A stretch of 47,765 nucleotides of DNA from CAZOZP01 sp964584325 (GCA_964584325.1 CAZOZP010000023.1:1-47765), one strand, 5' to 3'; numbered from the stretch's first letter, positions 34,370 to 42,091 are shown. Notes: a model not told the origin generated them from the letters alone. Program-made: numbers and translations.

Positions 34370-35740
34370 CTATTGTCCCGTATTCTTAATCAGGAATATC
34401 TGAAGTATTGTTGTTAGCAGAATTCTGAAATCAAGAGCAAAAGACCAGTTCTCTATGTACCAGATATCATATTGAATTCGTTTATATGTGCGTATCTTGT
34501 TTTCTTCCTCGTCCAGAGAGTCACCCCTGTATCCGTGAATCTGCGCCCAGCCTGTTATGCCCGGCAGAACCCTGTGTCTGAGCTTTATTTCTTCAACAAT
34601 CTCTCCGTAAGAATTATTGTAAGGAACTGCGTGAGGCCTGGGTCCTATAAACGACATCTCACCTTTTAATATATTGAATATCTGAGGAAGTTCATCAAAA
34701 TTGAATTTCCTTAATAATGCACCGGATTTGGTAATTCTCGAATCCCCCTCGTATGCCGGATTCATTTTATCGGATTCTCTGCCTGCCTGAACAGTCATTG
34801 TCCGAAATTTATAACAATTAAAAAGCTTATTTCCGTAACCCACCCTCGGCTGAACGAACAGAACCGGTCCTTTTGAATCCATTTTTATAATCAGGGCAAT
34901 AATCGGGAAAAGCCACCAGAAGACGAACAGCATCAGCAACAGAGCACCGGAAATATCCGCGGCTCTTTTCAGAAACCGCCATTGGATTTCATCAAGAGGG
35001 TTACTTCTGACTTTTATAACGGGAAAATCGCCGAACAAATCCAGTCGAAACTTATTCGAAAGCAAATTAAAATAATCCGGCAGAATAAAAGATTTTACCG
35101 CAAAAACATCGCATATCCTCAGAATTTTATCTACTGATCCGTATTGTTCCGGCGGCAGAGAAATAACAACATCAGTAATACCGTTTTCGCTTATTGTATT
35201 ATCCAGAATACCCGGTGATTCAATTCCGCCCACAGGAAAAATTCCGTGAAGATCGAATCCGAATGCACGGTTTTCCTTCAAAAAATCCGCAAACCTTTGT
35301 GCCAGATCATTTTCTCCGATTATAAGACATTTCCTTTTCCTTTCAGCATTAACCGAAACACCGGCAATCAGTATTTCCTTAATAACCGATACAACAGCGA
35401 AACCTACAGTAAAATAGGTGATAAAATTTCTTGTAAACAGATTTTCCTTAACAAAGAAAACAAACATCACAATAAGAACAAACTGATATGAGGTATTCTT
35501 CAGGATATTTAATATTCTTGTCGGTATAGATTTAATTTTCAGATCATCATATTGTCCGGAAAATCCCGCGGTAATAATCCACAGCAAATTACCCGCAATA
35601 AAGAGAAGAAACATATAGCTTCTTTCCAAAAGTATTTCCAAAGACTGAGCCGCTGCTGCGCTAAGAAGATAAGCTGAATTAAGCAAAAGGAGGTCAAGGA
35701 AAAATCTGAGATTATAGACAGGGTTCCGTTTTGAACTCAT
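34370..35740 (-). CDS. Undecaprenyl-phosphate sugar phosphotransferase (WcaJ-like)
   Basis: A 456-residue polyprenyl glycosylphosphotransferase that puts the first sugar-1-phosphate on undecaprenyl phosphate to start an exopolysaccharide or O-unit. Several N-terminal membrane helices (about residues 10-120) lead into a CoA-binding-like/Rossmann domain (CLIIGENDLAQRFADFL). The C-terminal bacterial-sugar-transferase domain begins QWRFLKRAADISGALLLML and contains the KFRTM, FDELPQIFNILKGEMSFIGPRP and GITGWAQIHGYRG blocks with the catalytic Asp/Glu. The start overlaps the GT4 stop by 4 nt. The sugar (glucose or galactose) is not determinable. Confidence 0.92.
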   Translation of the reverse strand: MSSKRNPVYNLRFFLDLLLLNSAYLLSAAAAQSLEILLERSYMFLLFIAGNLLWIITAGFSGQYDDLKIKSIPTRILNILKNTSYQFVLIVMFVFFVKENLFTRNFITYFTVGFAVVSVIKEILIAGVSVNAERKRKCLIIGENDLAQRFADFLKENRAFGFDLHGIFPVGGIESPGILDNTISENGITDVVISLPPEQYGSVDKILRICDVFAVKSFILPDYFNLLSNKFRLDLFGDFPVIKVRSNPLDEIQWRFLKRAADISGALLLMLFVFWWLFPIIALIIKMDSKGPVLFVQPRVGYGNKLFNCYKFRTMTVQAGRESDKMNPAYEGDSRITKSGALLRKFNFDELPQIFNILKGEMSFIGPRPHAVPYNNSYGEIVEEIKLRHRVLPGITGWAQIHGYRGDSLDEEENKIRTYKRIQYDIWYIENWSFALDFRILLTTILQIFLIKNTGQ

Positions 35741-36867
35741 ATTTTTTTCCCGTAAAATTCAGAAAGCCTGAGTTCAACAAATTCCTTTATTTTGCTTTCA
35801 AATACCTCGCGGGAGAAAGATTCCGCGTGTTTTCTTATTTTTTCGTAATCGAAAGTCCCCCCCGTTTTCTCAAACTTATTCACAGCTTCAATAACAGATG
35901 CAGGAGTTTGTTCAGAAAAAAGAACTCCGGAAACTCCTTCAATTACGGTTTCGGAAGCACCTCCCCTGCCGAAAGCAATAACAGGTGTTCCGCAAGCCTG
36001 TGCTTCTACTATAGTAATACCGAAATCCTCTTCAGCCGCAAAGAGAAATGCTTTGGCTTTACCGATTTTACTAATCAGTTTATCCTGAGGAAGATAACCC
36101 GCAAACCGAATATTTCCGCCGGCAAGATTTCTGATTTTTTTCTCTTCCGGTCCGTCTCCTATCACCAGCAATTTTTTATCAGGCATGGCAGTAAACGCCT
36201 CAACAATTAAATCCACTCTTTTATATGGGACAAACCTTGCGGCAATAACGTAGTAATCTTCTTTTTCCTTACAAAGGCTGAATTTTTTTGTATCAACCGG
36301 CGGATAAATAACCGACGCATCCCTGTCATAAACTTTCCTGATGCGTCTTGCAATATACTTCGAATTTGCAATAAAGTAATCAGGCCGGTTTCGTGTTGAG
36401 TAATCCCACAATCTGACATAGTGCAGTGCAGTTCTGGCTATTAGTCCCTTTATGCCTTTTCCTGCCCCGCTTTCCTTAAGATAGGAATGGTAAAGATCCC
36501 AGGCGTATCTTACAGGAGTATGGCAATAACAAATATGAATCTGAGCCGCGTGTGTAAGCACTCCTTTTGCAAAAGCGTGCGAACTGGAGATAACGGCATC
36601 GTAACGGCTAAGATCAAACTGTTCCACAGCTAAAGGGAACAAAGGGAAATAATGTCTGTGAATTTTTGAAGCCAGCGGCAGTTTCCCGATAAAAGAAGCA
36701 ATTGCCTTTTTACCTTTCAGAATAAGCTTACGGTCATCCTCCTTCAGGAAATCGACAATAGTAAACACATCAGATTCGGGCCAGATATTAGTGAAAGACT
36801 CCACGCATTTTTCGGAGCCCATATAATTGACAAGCCAGTCATGAACAATCGCAATTTTCAAAGACAT
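35737..36867 (-). CDS. Glycosyltransferase family 4 protein
   Basis: A 376-residue GT-B-fold glycosyltransferase. The C-terminal nucleotide-sugar domain has VAARFVPYKRVDLIVEAF and the family EX7E-type block FGITIVEAQACGTPVIAFGRGGASETVIEG. The N-terminal part starts IAIVHDWLVNYMGSEKCVESF, common in WbaZ-like mannosyl or rhamnosyl transferases. It is translated just ahead of the initiating sugar transferase (ATGA overlap), so both likely build the same surface polysaccharide. Donor and acceptor are unknown; GDP-mannose from the nearby manC is a reasonable guess only. Confidence 0.88.
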   Translation of the reverse strand: MSLKIAIVHDWLVNYMGSEKCVESFTNIWPESDVFTIVDFLKEDDRKLILKGKKAIASFIGKLPLASKIHRHYFPLFPLAVEQFDLSRYDAVISSSHAFAKGVLTHAAQIHICYCHTPVRYAWDLYHSYLKESGAGKGIKGLIARTALHYVRLWDYSTRNRPDYFIANSKYIARRIRKVYDRDASVIYPPVDTKKFSLCKEKEDYYVIAARFVPYKRVDLIVEAFTAMPDKKLLVIGDGPEEKKIRNLAGGNIRFAGYLPQDKLISKIGKAKAFLFAAEEDFGITIVEAQACGTPVIAFGRGGASETVIEGVSGVLFSEQTPASVIEAVNKFEKTGGTFDYEKIRKHAESFSREVFESKIKEFVELRLSEFYGKKI

Positions 36868-36925
36868 CTCATAATTGAATAATATTACAGGTAAAAATAA
36901 TAAAACAGTTATTCAATTGCCTTAT

Positions 36926-37090
36926 TTAAGGAACTAATATTTGATTTGCTTTCAGGCACAAGTAGTCTTTCGATTTTAGAATTGATTCTATCAGTGTAGT
37001 TTTGCCCCCTTGCCGCAGACCGATAACTACAATCGCTTTCCCTGAATCAACAAGTGTATTTATCCGTTCCTTCAGATATCTTGAATACAT
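36926..37090 (-). pseudogene. Truncated AAA-family ATPase (DUF4143-type) N-terminus
   Basis: A 54-codon frame with a good ribosome site (AAGGGGAAACT before ATG 37090) encodes MYSRYLKERINTLVDSGKAI and then VVIGLRQGGKTTL, a Walker A P-loop. This start is typical of the ATP-binding proteins with an AAA_14 core and DUF4143 tail (usual motif GARQVGKTTL), which are about 400 residues long. Here it stops after 54 residues at TAA, so the rest is lost. It is a remnant, consistent with the scrambled region around it. Confidence 0.7.
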
Positions 37091-37276
37091 AGTTTCCCCT
37101 TTAAAATACTAATCTTAATATCCTATTCACTTTAAAATATGTTTTTCGGTGAATATGTTCACGATTTTTATCAAATATTTCAGATTTGTTTAGAGAACTC
37201 ATTTTTGAACCTGCCGAATTATCATGAGGAGAACACTAAAGATCACGAATTGTCACGGAGGGGAATAAATAAAATT

Positions 37277-37312
37277 CTCTTTTCAATTGTGACTAAGATT
37301 CCGCACTTACGG
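37277..37312 (+). repeat. 36-bp repeat block A, copy 1
   Basis: This block beginning CTCTTTTCAATTGT and ending CTTACGG matches 38629-38664 at 34 of 36 positions in the same orientation. It is not coding. It is one of several repeat families that cluster around the toxin-antitoxin pair. Confidence 0.8.
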
Positions 37313-37350
37313 CAATGATTTGGGTTTGCGCGGCAATTGTAGAAAGGATT

Positions 37351-37404
37351 TTAACGGCATTTCATTTTAGGCCTCCCCCTACTTCGTCGGGAATGAGGTT
37401 AAAT
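37351..37404 (+). repeat. ~54-bp direct repeat block B, copy 1
   Basis: The block begins TTAACGGCATTTCATTTTAG and continues GCCTCCCCCTACTT. A near-identical copy at 38186-38238 has the same orientation (38 of the first 41 positions agree). The two copies bracket the toxin-antitoxin genes: this one lies 11 nt past the antitoxin stop. Confidence 0.85.
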
Positions 37405-37415
37405 AATGAAAGCTT

Positions 37416-37640
37416 TTAATTTCTTTTTTTTCTGCTTTCTTTAATAATGGAAATAATTTCTTCTTTATCAACCGGGAGATTTATACCATCAATATCTAAC
37501 GGTGAATCTTTCTTAAAGTAACTCTTCAACTCAAAAAGTATTCCTTCATCATTTTTAATAATTATGCTGCCTTCCTTCTGTGCCTTTTTCAGAGAACTAC
37601 TTAACTCGTTCCCTAATTCGTTTATATTATAAGTGTACAT
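37416..37640 (-). CDS. Putative antitoxin (Phd/YefM-like) of a type II system
   Basis: A 74-residue acidic/basic small protein. The N-terminus MYTYNINELGNELSSSLKKA followed by a short beta stretch (SIIIKNDEGILFELKS) fits the prevent-host-death (Phd/YefM) fold that binds operator DNA. The C-terminal helix, rich in Lys and Glu, would wrap the toxin. It starts one base after the PIN toxin stop, with GGGAG about 7 nt upstream of ATG 37640. Toxin-before-antitoxin is the less common gene order. The assignment rests mainly on its toxin partner. Confidence 0.7.
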   Translation of the reverse strand: MYTYNINELGNELSSSLKKAQKEGSIIIKNDEGILFELKSYFKKDSPLDIDGINLPVDKEEIISIIKESRKKRN

Positions 37641-37641
37641 A

Positions 37642-38037
37642 TTATACTCCCAATACTTCTATATTATTTTTTCTTGCTGTTTCTGCTAACAATGCATCCA
37701 ACGTTAAAAGCGGAGTTTTGTTATTTATTGCACAATCTATAAAATAAGCATCATAAGCATATATTCTATACTGATAAGATATTTTTATTGAATTTTTTAA
37801 TTCAACATCATAAAAGGTTATGGGGATCATAGAATATATATTAATTGCTTTCTCTGCAAGTTCCAGGTCAATTTTCTTACGCTTAAACATGGAGGAAAAA
37901 GCATTGCCAATTTCCCAATGAAGTGATTGCGGAGCAATCAGCTCCATACCCTTTGTAAGATCAATAAGTCTGGATTTATGAACTTCATTCGCAATTACAG
38001 ATATTATTACTGATGTATCTACTGTTACTAAAGACAT
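37642..38037 (-). CDS. PIN-domain toxin (VapC-like ribonuclease)
   Basis: A 131-residue PIN-domain protein. The four acidic metal-binding residues are all in place: Asp7 (VTVDTSV), Glu42 (HWEIGNAF), Asp96 (YAYDAYFID) and Asp114 (LTLDALL). VapC-type enzymes cut tRNA or rRNA and arrest growth until the antitoxin is restored. The gene precedes the antitoxin in the same operon. A weak promoter and an inverted repeat that could be the operator lie upstream. Confidence 0.88.
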   Translation of the reverse strand: MSLVTVDTSVIISVIANEVHKSRLIDLTKGMELIAPQSLHWEIGNAFSSMFKRKKIDLELAEKAINIYSMIPITFYDVELKNSIKISYQYRIYAYDAYFIDCAINNKTPLLTLDALLAETARKNNIEVLGV

Positions 38038-38064
38038 TCTATTTTAATATAATTATTCTTGCTA

Positions 38065-38096
38065 CTAAATTATTTATTTAAATATTTATTAGCAAT
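38065..38096 (-). promoter_or_regulatory. Possible promoter of the toxin-antitoxin operon
   Basis: On the minus strand ATTG (38096-38093), 20 bases, TAATTTAG (38072-38065): 3 of 4 and 7 of 8 positions of TTTG / TAnnTTTG. It lies 28 nt before the toxin start. The region is very AT-rich, so chance is possible. Confidence 0.3.
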
Positions 38097-38100
38097 ACTT

Positions 38101-38127
38101 TTATCAAGACGTCAAATATTTTGATAA
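38101..38127. promoter_or_regulatory. Inverted repeat, candidate toxin-antitoxin operator
   Basis: TTATCAA, 13 bases, TTGATAA form a perfect 7-bp inverted repeat about 65-90 nt upstream of the toxin start and just upstream of the candidate promoter. Type II antitoxins usually bind such palindromes to repress their own operon. The link is inferred from position. Confidence 0.35.
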
Positions 38128-38185
38128 TAATGACAATTTTTGGTCAAACAGTATTTCCTATTATCGCTTCGTTCGAGCAGATTTC

Positions 38186-38238
38186 TTAACGGCATTTCAT
38201 TTTAGGCCTCTCCCTACTTTGCCGGGATGGGGGTAAAT
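38186..38238 (+). repeat. ~53-bp direct repeat block B, copy 2
   Basis: This copy begins TTAACGGCATTTCATTTTAG and continues GCCTCTCCCTACTT. It matches 37351-37404 over its whole length, with three substitutions in the first 41 bases and a one-base length difference near the end. Confidence 0.85.
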
Positions 38239-38270
38239 GCAGAGTAGTTTTAATTTATTCTTAATTCTTT

Positions 38271-38497
38271 ATCAGTGCTCATCCGTTAAATCCGTGTTTT
38301 CCGTGTGCAATTCAATCAAATTTTGGCTGCAGCAAAAACCGGAATTTATCTTAACTGCCTTATTATTTTTGTCTCACAAATATGGACACAGAGCGGTCGC
38401 CGAGTCTGTCAAAGCCACCCTAAGGAAACAACTTCTTCCCGGGGATTCGCCAAACAATAGCACACGGATAACACGGATTAGGCGGATTTTCACTGAT
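38271..38497. repeat. Inverted pair of ~37-bp ACACGGATT-type repeats
   Basis: 38271-38307 read in reverse complement matches 38461-38497 at 30 of 37 positions (both start CACACGGA, then ACACGGATT and end CACTGAT). Each arm itself is built from near-repeats of ACGGAT. Sequences of this kind (ATCCGTG/CACGGAT) recur in intergenic DNA of several phyla as dispersed elements. A 153-bp spacer separates the arms, so the whole could be a MITE-like element with imperfect ends or two independent insertions. Confidence 0.65.
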
Positions 38498-38603
38498 TAT
38501 TCTATATGGGGTCACAAAGTGCCACGGAGTAAAATCAAAAATTCTCATCTTCGTAGCTGCGAAATGTTATAAAGAGAATTATCGCATCAATTGATTAGAT
38601 GTC

Positions 38604-38667
38604 GCACCTACGGTGCTTATTCCTTTCTCTCTTTTCAATTGTTACTAAGATTCCGCACCTACGGTGC
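38604..38667 (+). repeat. Two GCACC-TAC-GGTGC mini-hairpins
   Basis: The 13-base perfect palindrome-with-loop GCACCTACGGTGC occurs at 38604-38616 and 38655-38667. A decayed form (GCACTTACGGCAA) is in repeat block A at 37303. These are small dispersed hairpins, not terminators: no T run follows. Confidence 0.6.
38629..38664 (+). repeat. 36-bp repeat block A, copy 2
   Basis: Matches 37277-37312 at 34 of 36 positions, same orientation. Blocks A and B occur in opposite order on the two sides of the toxin-antitoxin genes. Confidence 0.8.
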
Positions 38668-38813
38668 TGCTCTGCAGTTATTCTTTCTTCCTCTTCACTT
38701 AATCGACTTTCGGGGAACACCAGGAATAATTGGGACAATGGCGATTTCCCGGTTTTAATTCACGCTCTGTGATCTCGAGAGCCTTAAGACATCTGGCGGC
38801 ATAAAATAAAAGA

Positions 38814-38836
38814 GGGCAGACTCTAAATGCCTGCCC
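38814..38836 (-). terminator. Intrinsic terminator after the CotH gene
   Basis: On the minus strand GGGCAG, an 11-base loop, CTGCCC and TCTTTTATTTT form a hairpin followed by a T-rich tract, about 30 nt past the CotH stop. It fits an end of the metallo-beta-lactamase/CotH transcript. Confidence 0.7.
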
Positions 38837-38867
38837 CAAATATATTACTTGCCGCTATTTTTCTATG

Positions 38868-41189
38868 TCACTTAACAAGCATTAGTCTTCTTACAGCTAT
38901 ATTCTCTCCGGCGGAAACTCTGCAGAAATATACTCCTGTTGAAGAATTGCCGGCATTCCAGTTAAGCTTGTGCGTTCCGGCTTTTGCCTGCGGAATTTCC
39001 TGAGTATATATTTCCCTGCCTAATATATCGAACACCGAGGCTTTTACATCCTGCAATTTTGGATTTACGAATTCTATGGTTACAGACGGATTAAAAGGAT
39101 TTGGATATGCTGATACTGAAAATTCAAGCGGAAGCATATCGTTTTCTTCTGCATCTGTTGTCTGATTTGCGCTTCCGGGAGTAGGGCTCATTTCACTCCA
39201 GATTGTGTTGCCGTCTCCCATTCTCCCGAATGAAATATCAGTTTGCTGAGGTCCGAATGAAAGAGAATCAATTACACTTATTCCGTCAGTATTAGTAATT
39301 GCAATAAACTCTCCGCCTTTGGAAAGCTTAAAGCCTGCATGCTGACCTTCCTGATCAAACTGTTCATCAAGCCATACAACCAGATACCCTTTAGGAGCAA
39401 TGTATAAATCCGGTGTTGTAAACTGCCATTTGGTTAGGTTAGTTTTTGAATCGCTTAAGTACATACCTGTGAGAAGTACTGCTTCATCGCCTTTATTGTA
39501 AATCTCCATCCAATCAGCAGGTTCACCGGCGGGGTCAAGAACAGAACCTTCATTATCAGCCATAAATTCATTTACAACAACAGGTATCTGAACAAGCTCG
39601 GGAGTTGTGATTTTCACATATCCGGTTCTCGGATAAATTGATTTTTTCCCGGCATTATCATATACTTCAACTTTTATGTTTACCGTTGCTCCGTATCCGA
39701 AGGGCTCAAATTGTACCTGCCACCTGTCGCTTTCTTCTACTGATTTTGTTGAAACTACAGGATTAAAATTAAACATTGCTGAACCGGCAGTATTTAATTC
39801 ATTATCATACAAAACCGCTTTAATTGAATCAATACCGTCTGCATCAAAGGCAGAAACACTCAATAATACTTGTTCCGTTGCCGAAGGATTGGCATTTGAT
39901 AAAGACATTGCATATACAATCGGATTTGCGCCTGAATAATTTATCAGACCGGAAATATTTGAATTACGTTCAGAAATAAACTGTTTAATCCCCTTCTTTA
40001 CGTGAAGCATATTTATGTTATCGAATGAATTTAGGAAATCATTATAAGTAAATCCATAGTCTAAAGTTCTGTAAACATCTTCTTCTGCATAAGGAGAAAT
40101 AAGAGTTTTTATTTCATCAAGTCTGCTGTTAAGTTCTGAACTGTTTATTACATTGGTTCTTAAGAAATCGACAAAGTGAGAGTAAAGGTCTTTATACTGG
40201 TTAATTGCCAGAAGTTTTTCAATCAGAGGTCTTGAACCGTTATTAACCCTCGGAAAATCATACGGGTCAGCATTTACCCAATCTGTATTAAACCAGTCGA
40301 TCCCGAATGTATTGTCATAATCGTAAGGAATAAAAGTGAACTTATCCTCAGACGGATTATGGTAGAGATAGTAGTTATTCATAAGAGACCAATAGTCATC
40401 CCACCCGCCTATCAGCACGTTAACTGCTTCATATTTAAGGAAAGACGCAATATCAAAAATCTTTTCGAGTGAATCCTGAAAGACGCTTCCGTTGTACTGA
40501 TTCAGAATTTTAATAAATCTTGCAAGCTGTGTATAATCTTCTGTTTCTTCATTGGTTGAAAGTTCATAAGCCGGAAATCCTTCGCTGTATTTGTAATTAT
40601 CAGGATTATCGCCTTTATAGGTAAGGTCTGCCGGATACAGGCATTTCCAAAGATTACCATCAGGGTTATTGAAATTTTTCTTCAGAAATTCATCATCAAT
40701 GTGTTCAACCGATATATAAACGCCCATAAATGTATCGTTAATATAAACCGCAGCATGTGCGGCAATACTTGCCTTAGTCTTTGTTGCAGAATAAATATCC
40801 CAGCTAAGTTTCGATCTGGCTATTGACGGATCGTTATGCTCTCCGTTTAAGTTAAGTTTATCAACTCCGTAAAATTCTCTTCCGGAAACAAAATTATTGA
40901 AGGATATTTTCAGAGATTTCTTGGCGGCATCACGGGATGTATTTCCTCTGATTCTGATTCCCACATCATTCACTGTAGAATCAATGAAAGCATTCTTAAA
41001 ATGCAAAGTACATAAGTGAAGTGAGTCAATTCTCGGATTTTCCATCATCCAGGTAAACCCGGCAGGGTCCATTGTAATATTTATCACAGCAACCTGGCTA
41101 TCGTCATAAAGCAGTCCGGTTTCTGAATAGGGTTGTCCGAACTGCATAATTGAAGAAAAAAGAATTATTAGCAGAAGTCTTAATTTCAT
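38868..41189 (-). CDS. CotH-like protein with lamin-tail domain and T9SS sorting tail
   Basis: A 773-residue secreted protein. A signal peptide (about residues 1-18) is followed by a CotH kinase-like domain (about 35-400). Its hallmarks are RIRGNTSRD, SLKISFNN near residue 100, the FGVDK-like GVDKLNLNGEHNDPS, and the active-site-like YDYDNTFGIDW block. A lamin-tail domain (about 540-670, NEFMADNEGS then ADWMEIYNKGDE) follows, then a T9SS type A tail (SAYPNPFNPSVTIEF to the end). CotH proteins phosphorylate spore-coat proteins in Bacillus; in Bacteroidota-type secreted forms the role is unknown. It starts 5 nt after the metallo-beta-lactamase gene (RBS AAGGTG). Confidence 0.9.
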   Translation of the reverse strand: MKLRLLLIILFSSIMQFGQPYSETGLLYDDSQVAVINITMDPAGFTWMMENPRIDSLHLCTLHFKNAFIDSTVNDVGIRIRGNTSRDAAKKSLKISFNNFVSGREFYGVDKLNLNGEHNDPSIARSKLSWDIYSATKTKASIAAHAAVYINDTFMGVYISVEHIDDEFLKKNFNNPDGNLWKCLYPADLTYKGDNPDNYKYSEGFPAYELSTNEETEDYTQLARFIKILNQYNGSVFQDSLEKIFDIASFLKYEAVNVLIGGWDDYWSLMNNYYLYHNPSEDKFTFIPYDYDNTFGIDWFNTDWVNADPYDFPRVNNGSRPLIEKLLAINQYKDLYSHFVDFLRTNVINSSELNSRLDEIKTLISPYAEEDVYRTLDYGFTYNDFLNSFDNINMLHVKKGIKQFISERNSNISGLINYSGANPIVYAMSLSNANPSATEQVLLSVSAFDADGIDSIKAVLYDNELNTAGSAMFNFNPVVSTKSVEESDRWQVQFEPFGYGATVNIKVEVYDNAGKKSIYPRTGYVKITTPELVQIPVVVNEFMADNEGSVLDPAGEPADWMEIYNKGDEAVLLTGMYLSDSKTNLTKWQFTTPDLYIAPKGYLVVWLDEQFDQEGQHAGFKLSKGGEFIAITNTDGISVIDSLSFGPQQTDISFGRMGDGNTIWSEMSPTPGSANQTTDAEENDMLPLEFSVSAYPNPFNPSVTIEFVNPKLQDVKASVFDILGREIYTQEIPQAKAGTHKLNWNAGNSSTGVYFCRVSAGENIAVRRLMLVK

Positions 41190-41193
41190 AATA

Positions 41194-41928
41194 TCACCTT
41201 TTTAATAATTTATTTGTGAAGCGGATAAGTTCCAATCCGCCATAATTTCCGTGACCGGGCACAACTATTTTTGCATCGGGAAATTTATCAAGAAGCTTCT
41301 CCAGCACTGACGGATATGAATTTATATCACCGTCGGCAACATTTCCGATATTCCTTGAATCGGAACTCTTGACAATACATCCCGGAAAAAGGACTTTTTC
41401 TTCCGGCAGCCATATTGTAATATTATCAGTTGAATGAGCTGCACCCGGATAATACAATTCTATCTTTCTGCCGTCAAAATCAATAATAAGCGAATCTGAG
41501 AAACCCGAATCGGGTAAAGGAAGATTTTTTGCGGTAGCTATATCGATAGTCATTTGATTTGCATAAGACTTTATTTTTCTGCTTTTAACGTAAGACAATC
41601 CACCCATACAGTCGTTATGCCAGTGATTCGGAATAAATCCGGTTACGGTAAGACCTAAAGAATCCTTAATTCCCTTTATCAGAATTGCAGTAAGCGAATC
41701 ATTAACAGGCGAGTCGAAAAGGAATGCTTCACTGCCGTTCCTATAAATAACACCGTTGCATGGAAATTTTCCGAAGCCGGGGAATTCCCCAATAGTAATG
41801 TGTACAAATGCGTTTGATGATATTTGAATAATTCTGATATCCTCAGTTATTCTTATCTCTTTACTGTAATTTGCTAAAAGAGCTGAATTTATTAAAAAAA
41901 ATAAAAGACAGCTAAACCGGATATTCAT
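41194..41928 (-). CDS. Subclass B1 metallo-beta-lactamase
   Basis: A 244-residue zinc hydrolase with a signal peptide (about residues 1-19). All six zinc ligands of subclass B1 enzymes are present: His102, His104 and Asp106 (NHWHNDCMGG), His165 (AAHSTDN), Cys184 (FPGCIVKS) and His226 (VPGHGNYGG). Lys187, which binds the beta-lactam carboxylate in B1 enzymes, and an Asn in RNIGN are also in place. The block LPEEKVLFPGCIVKSS matches the B1 signature, so this is not just a generic MBL-fold hydrolase. It probably opens beta-lactams in the periplasm. Its closest named relative cannot be judged here. The gene shares an operon with CotH. Confidence 0.9.
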   Translation of the reverse strand: MNIRFSCLLFFLINSALLANYSKEIRITEDIRIIQISSNAFVHITIGEFPGFGKFPCNGVIYRNGSEAFLFDSPVNDSLTAILIKGIKDSLGLTVTGFIPNHWHNDCMGGLSYVKSRKIKSYANQMTIDIATAKNLPLPDSGFSDSLIIDFDGRKIELYYPGAAHSTDNITIWLPEEKVLFPGCIVKSSDSRNIGNVADGDINSYPSVLEKLLDKFPDAKIVVPGHGNYGGLELIRFTNKLLKR

Positions 41929-41944
41929 TCACTTTCCCAAATAA

Positions 41945-41973
41945 TAAATGTAATGATATCTAAAATAAACAAA
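41945..41973 (-). promoter_or_regulatory. Possible promoter of the metallo-beta-lactamase operon
   Basis: On the minus strand TTTG (41973-41970), 17 bases, TACATTTA (41952-41945; seven of eight to TAnnTTTG). It lies just before the beta-lactamase start (leader about 10-15 nt). A GGGA ribosome site precedes the ATG. Confidence 0.35.
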
Positions 41974-41997
41974 TGAATTTACTCTGCAAAACAATTA

Positions 41998-42043
41998 AAC
42001 CCAAATTTGTCATTGAGGAAGAAAGTAATGACAAATTTGGGTT
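41998..42043 (-). terminator. 17-bp perfect hairpin, probable terminator of the octaheme operon
   Basis: AACCCAAATTTGTCATT and its exact reverse complement are separated by 12 bases. On the minus strand a T-rich stretch (TTTAATTGTTTT) follows. It lies about 50 nt beyond the rhodanese-fusion stop. Part of it belongs to a repeat element (42008-42080). Confidence 0.55.
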
Positions 42044-42080
42044 AACAGAGATCCCTCATCGCAAGCTCCTCAGGATGACA
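42008..42080. repeat. MITE/REP-like element with TGTCAT...ATGACA ends
   Basis: The left end TGTCATTGAGGAA and the right end CTCCTCAGGATGACA are near inverted repeats (TGTCAT(CC)TGAGGA). The interior reads GAGATCCCTCATCGC. Elements of this layout occur between genes in many Bacteroidota-like genomes as non-autonomous repeats. I see no target-site duplication. Confidence 0.55.
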
Positions 42081-42091
42081 TCATTCTTTCT

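Larger units (their letters stand above)
36868..37415. other. Intergenic stretch with a gene remnant and repeat blocks
   Basis: The stretch holds a truncated ATPase gene (36926-37090, minus) and, nearer to the antitoxin gene, two repeat blocks (37277-37312 and 37351-37404). In between, a 33-codon minus-strand frame starting at ATG 37202 (MSSLNKSEIFDKNREH and so on) resembles nothing that I know. The rest looks like decayed sequence. Confidence 0.7.
38038..38867. other. Intergenic stretch with promoter, operator and decayed repeats
   Basis: This 830-nt stretch has no convincing gene. It contains the promoter and operator candidates of the toxin gene (38065-38127), direct-repeat block B copy 2 (38186-38238), an inverted pair of ACACGGATT-type repeats (38271-38497), repeat block A copy 2 (38629-38664), two small GCACC-TAC-GGTGC hairpins and a terminator for the CotH gene (38814-38836). 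A stretch near 38397-38417 resembles the dispersed CTTCGACAGGCTCAG-type element in reverse. It looks like an insertion graveyard. Confidence 0.75.

Noticed and set aside
38237..38572. A 111-codon plus-strand frame in the accessory island
   Set aside because: It consists of the decayed dispersed repeats; it has no sensible start context and reads across the inverted repeat pair.
38604..38667. CRISPR-like short repeats in the accessory island
   Set aside because: Only two copies of a 13-bp palindrome, no regular spacing and no cas genes nearby.
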